A stretch of 61,917 nucleotides of DNA, from NCBI GenBank assembly GCA_949878745.1, contig CATLBH010000008.1, positions 1 to 61,917 of the forward strand, read 5' to 3'. A program made the position numbers and the translations under genes. This document shows positions 61,000 to 61,917 of the stretch, piece after piece. The notes under the pieces are model-generated. The model had not been told where the DNA came from. It worked only from the letters and a program-made list of their open reading frames with translations, and did not search any database. The DNA is from an uncultured Ruminiclostridium sp. GTDB taxonomy: Bacteria > Bacillota > Clostridia > Oscillospirales > Ruminococcaceae. Within the stretch, counting starts at the first letter, position 1, and every line of letters starts with the position of its first letter.

Positions 61000-61434
61000 A
61001 TGAATCTGACCGTAAAACATTTCAGCGAGCTTACCGTTTCGGAGCTGTACGACATATTAAAGCTAAGAGTATCGGTATTTGTACTGGAGCAAAGCTGCCT
61101 TTATCAGGAGCTGGACGATATGGACAAAAACGCCTTTCACCTGTGGTACTCGGACAAGGATGGGGTAGCGGCTTACCTTCGGGTGCTGCCCGACAGCGTG
61201 TGGGGAGAGGTTTCCATAGGTAGGGTTATATCAGTAAGAAGGCGAATGGGGCTTGGGAGTATGATACTTGCGGAGGGGATAAAAACGGCTAAGGAAAGGT
61301 ACGGGGCGAAGAGGATTGTTATAGGGGCGCAGAGCTACGCTCAGGGATTTTATGAAAAGGCGGGGTTTATCAGGGATTCAGAGGAGTATGTGGAGGACGG
61401 GATAAGGCATGTTAGAATGACGTTGGAGATTTAA
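61000..61434 (+). CDS. ElaA-like GNAT acetyltransferase
   Basis: 144 residues. N-terminal LYDILKLRVSVFVLEQSCLYQELDDMD is the ElaA signature (LRxxVFVVEQxCxYxExDxxD); the acetyl-CoA binding turn is RRRMGLGSMIL; EKAGFIRDSEEYVEDGIRHVRM ends the domain. The substrate of ElaA proteins is unknown. AAAAAGGA precedes the ATG. Its stop TAA is the left target duplication of the family B copy that follows. Confidence 0.88.
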   Translation: MNLTVKHFSELTVSELYDILKLRVSVFVLEQSCLYQELDDMDKNAFHLWYSDKDGVAAYLRVLPDSVWGEVSIGRVISVRRRMGLGSMILAEGIKTAKERYGAKRIVIGAQSYAQGFYEKAGFIRDSEEYVEDGIRHVRMTLEI

Positions 61435-61751
61435 GAAACTGTTCCAATTGGAATAGGCGCACGTCTATTCGGCATATTTTGCCGCTGACTTTCGTTTTGT
61501 CATTTGCTTTGTTGTCGGCGCATCCTTGCGCCGACTTTGGGCAAATGACTAATACTAACCCAACAGTTTTAAAAGGGATTAGTATTAAACTGTGGGTAAT
61601 TACGTCAGTTTAAAAAGGGACTGGTATAACACATCGTGTGTTAAAAATCCTTGACGGGCTTATCGCGTCAGCTGCCCGCCTGCGGGTTTTTGCCTTGTCA
61701 TCAATAAAATATGCTCGAAAATCCGCAAACCATTCTTATTGGAACATTTTC
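61435..61751 (-). repeat. family B element, copy B5, with A13 inside
   Basis: Ends GAAACTGTTCCAATTGGAAT and CTTATTGGAACATTTTC. TAA is duplicated at 61432-61434 (the elaA-like stop codon) and 61752-61754. The interior is B4 reversed, including the TTGCGCCGACTTTGGGCAAA stem. The last 160 bp of the window beyond it show nothing recognisable. Confidence 0.85.
61553..61626 (-). repeat. family A element, copy A13
   Basis: Subfamily d reversed, shortened, with the linker lost and the two hairpins rearranged. TAA is duplicated at 61550-61552 and 61627-61629. Same site in the family B host as A9. Confidence 0.75.
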
Positions 61752-61917
61752 TAAGTTTTTTATTTACGCCTTTTTAAGACTTTAAAGGGAATCCCAAATC
61801 CGCAAAACTCAAACATAAAATCAATTGTATTGTAGTCTGATACAATCCCCCCAAAAAAACAAATCAAATTTCGCAACAAATACATTCACAAACCGCAAAA
61901 TGGCATAATTCACCCAT

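Noticed and set aside
3141-61626. CRISPR array explanation for the repeats
   Set aside because: Repeats are scattered, palindromic, of unequal length, flanked by target duplications and not regularly spaced; no cas genes are present.

Overview
The window looks like chromosome of a low-to-mid-GC, spore-forming member of the Clostridia; a Ruminococcus/Oscillospirales-like gut anaerobe is my inference. Reasons: spoIVB next to spo0A, the hrcA-grpE-dnaK-dnaJ operon behind a CIRCE box, the rpmG-secE-nusG-rplK-rplA order, an HPr with both His15 and Ser46, strong AGGAGG-type ribosome sites and textbook sigma-A promoters. No rRNA, tRNA, CRISPR array or prophage was seen.

Layout. 1-600: a decayed IS3-type orfA sitting against a 5'-truncated HTH gene. 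850-7250: a CE2-like SGNH esterase, then cysteine desulfurase, prolyl-tRNA deacylase, nadC and nadB (NAD de novo synthesis; nadA is not here). 7.5-16.2 kb: hflX, galactokinase, a SEDS protein, a degenerate GGDEF/EAL protein and two unknown proteins. 16.3-22.5 kb: a radical SAM protein and two zinc-ribbon ABC half-exporters flanking a DUF1854 protein, all on one strand. 22.6-31.7 kb: trpS, an aminotransferase, the L11/L1 operon, a ParB-like protein, a CorA-type transporter and a LacI-like sensor fused to GGDEF. 31.8-46.4 kb: an accessory-looking stretch dense in repeats, holding a GT51 glycosyltransferase, YxeA-like protein, mnmA, a VanY-like peptidase, a DUF1540 protein, spoIVB, spo0A, thiN, HAD phosphatases and a broken gene. 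46.6-61.4 kb: GH31 alpha-xylosidase with a cre-like site, an SDR, a lipoprotein, HPr, the hrcA operon, a large membrane protein, a KtrB/TrkH-like potassium transporter and an ElaA-like acetyltransferase.

The most unusual property is the density of short non-coding mobile repeats. At least three families (called A, B and C here) have defined ends and target-site duplications readable in the sequence. Family A (about 75-115 bp, at least 13 copies) is two hairpins joined by a conserved asymmetric linker, flanked by a 3-bp TTA/TAA duplication. Its four subfamilies share ends and linker but have unrelated stem sequences. Family B (160-330 bp) also duplicates TTA/TAA. Family C (161 bp, plus a 24-bp deletion derivative) duplicates 4 bp (TTAT, CTAA, TTAG). 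The elements nest in one another, and several lie directly on stop codons, where the duplicated TAA keeps the stop intact. Four more repeat families (D-G) are also present. No transposase that would move them is in the window.

Other points to check: the Spo0A receiver has Glu where the phospho-acceptor Asp should be; a GGDEF/EAL protein has lost both catalytic motifs; a consensus promoter drives two tandem 14-15-codon ORFs and nothing larger; and the ABC/DUF1854/radical SAM/small acidic protein gene row may be an undescribed export system.
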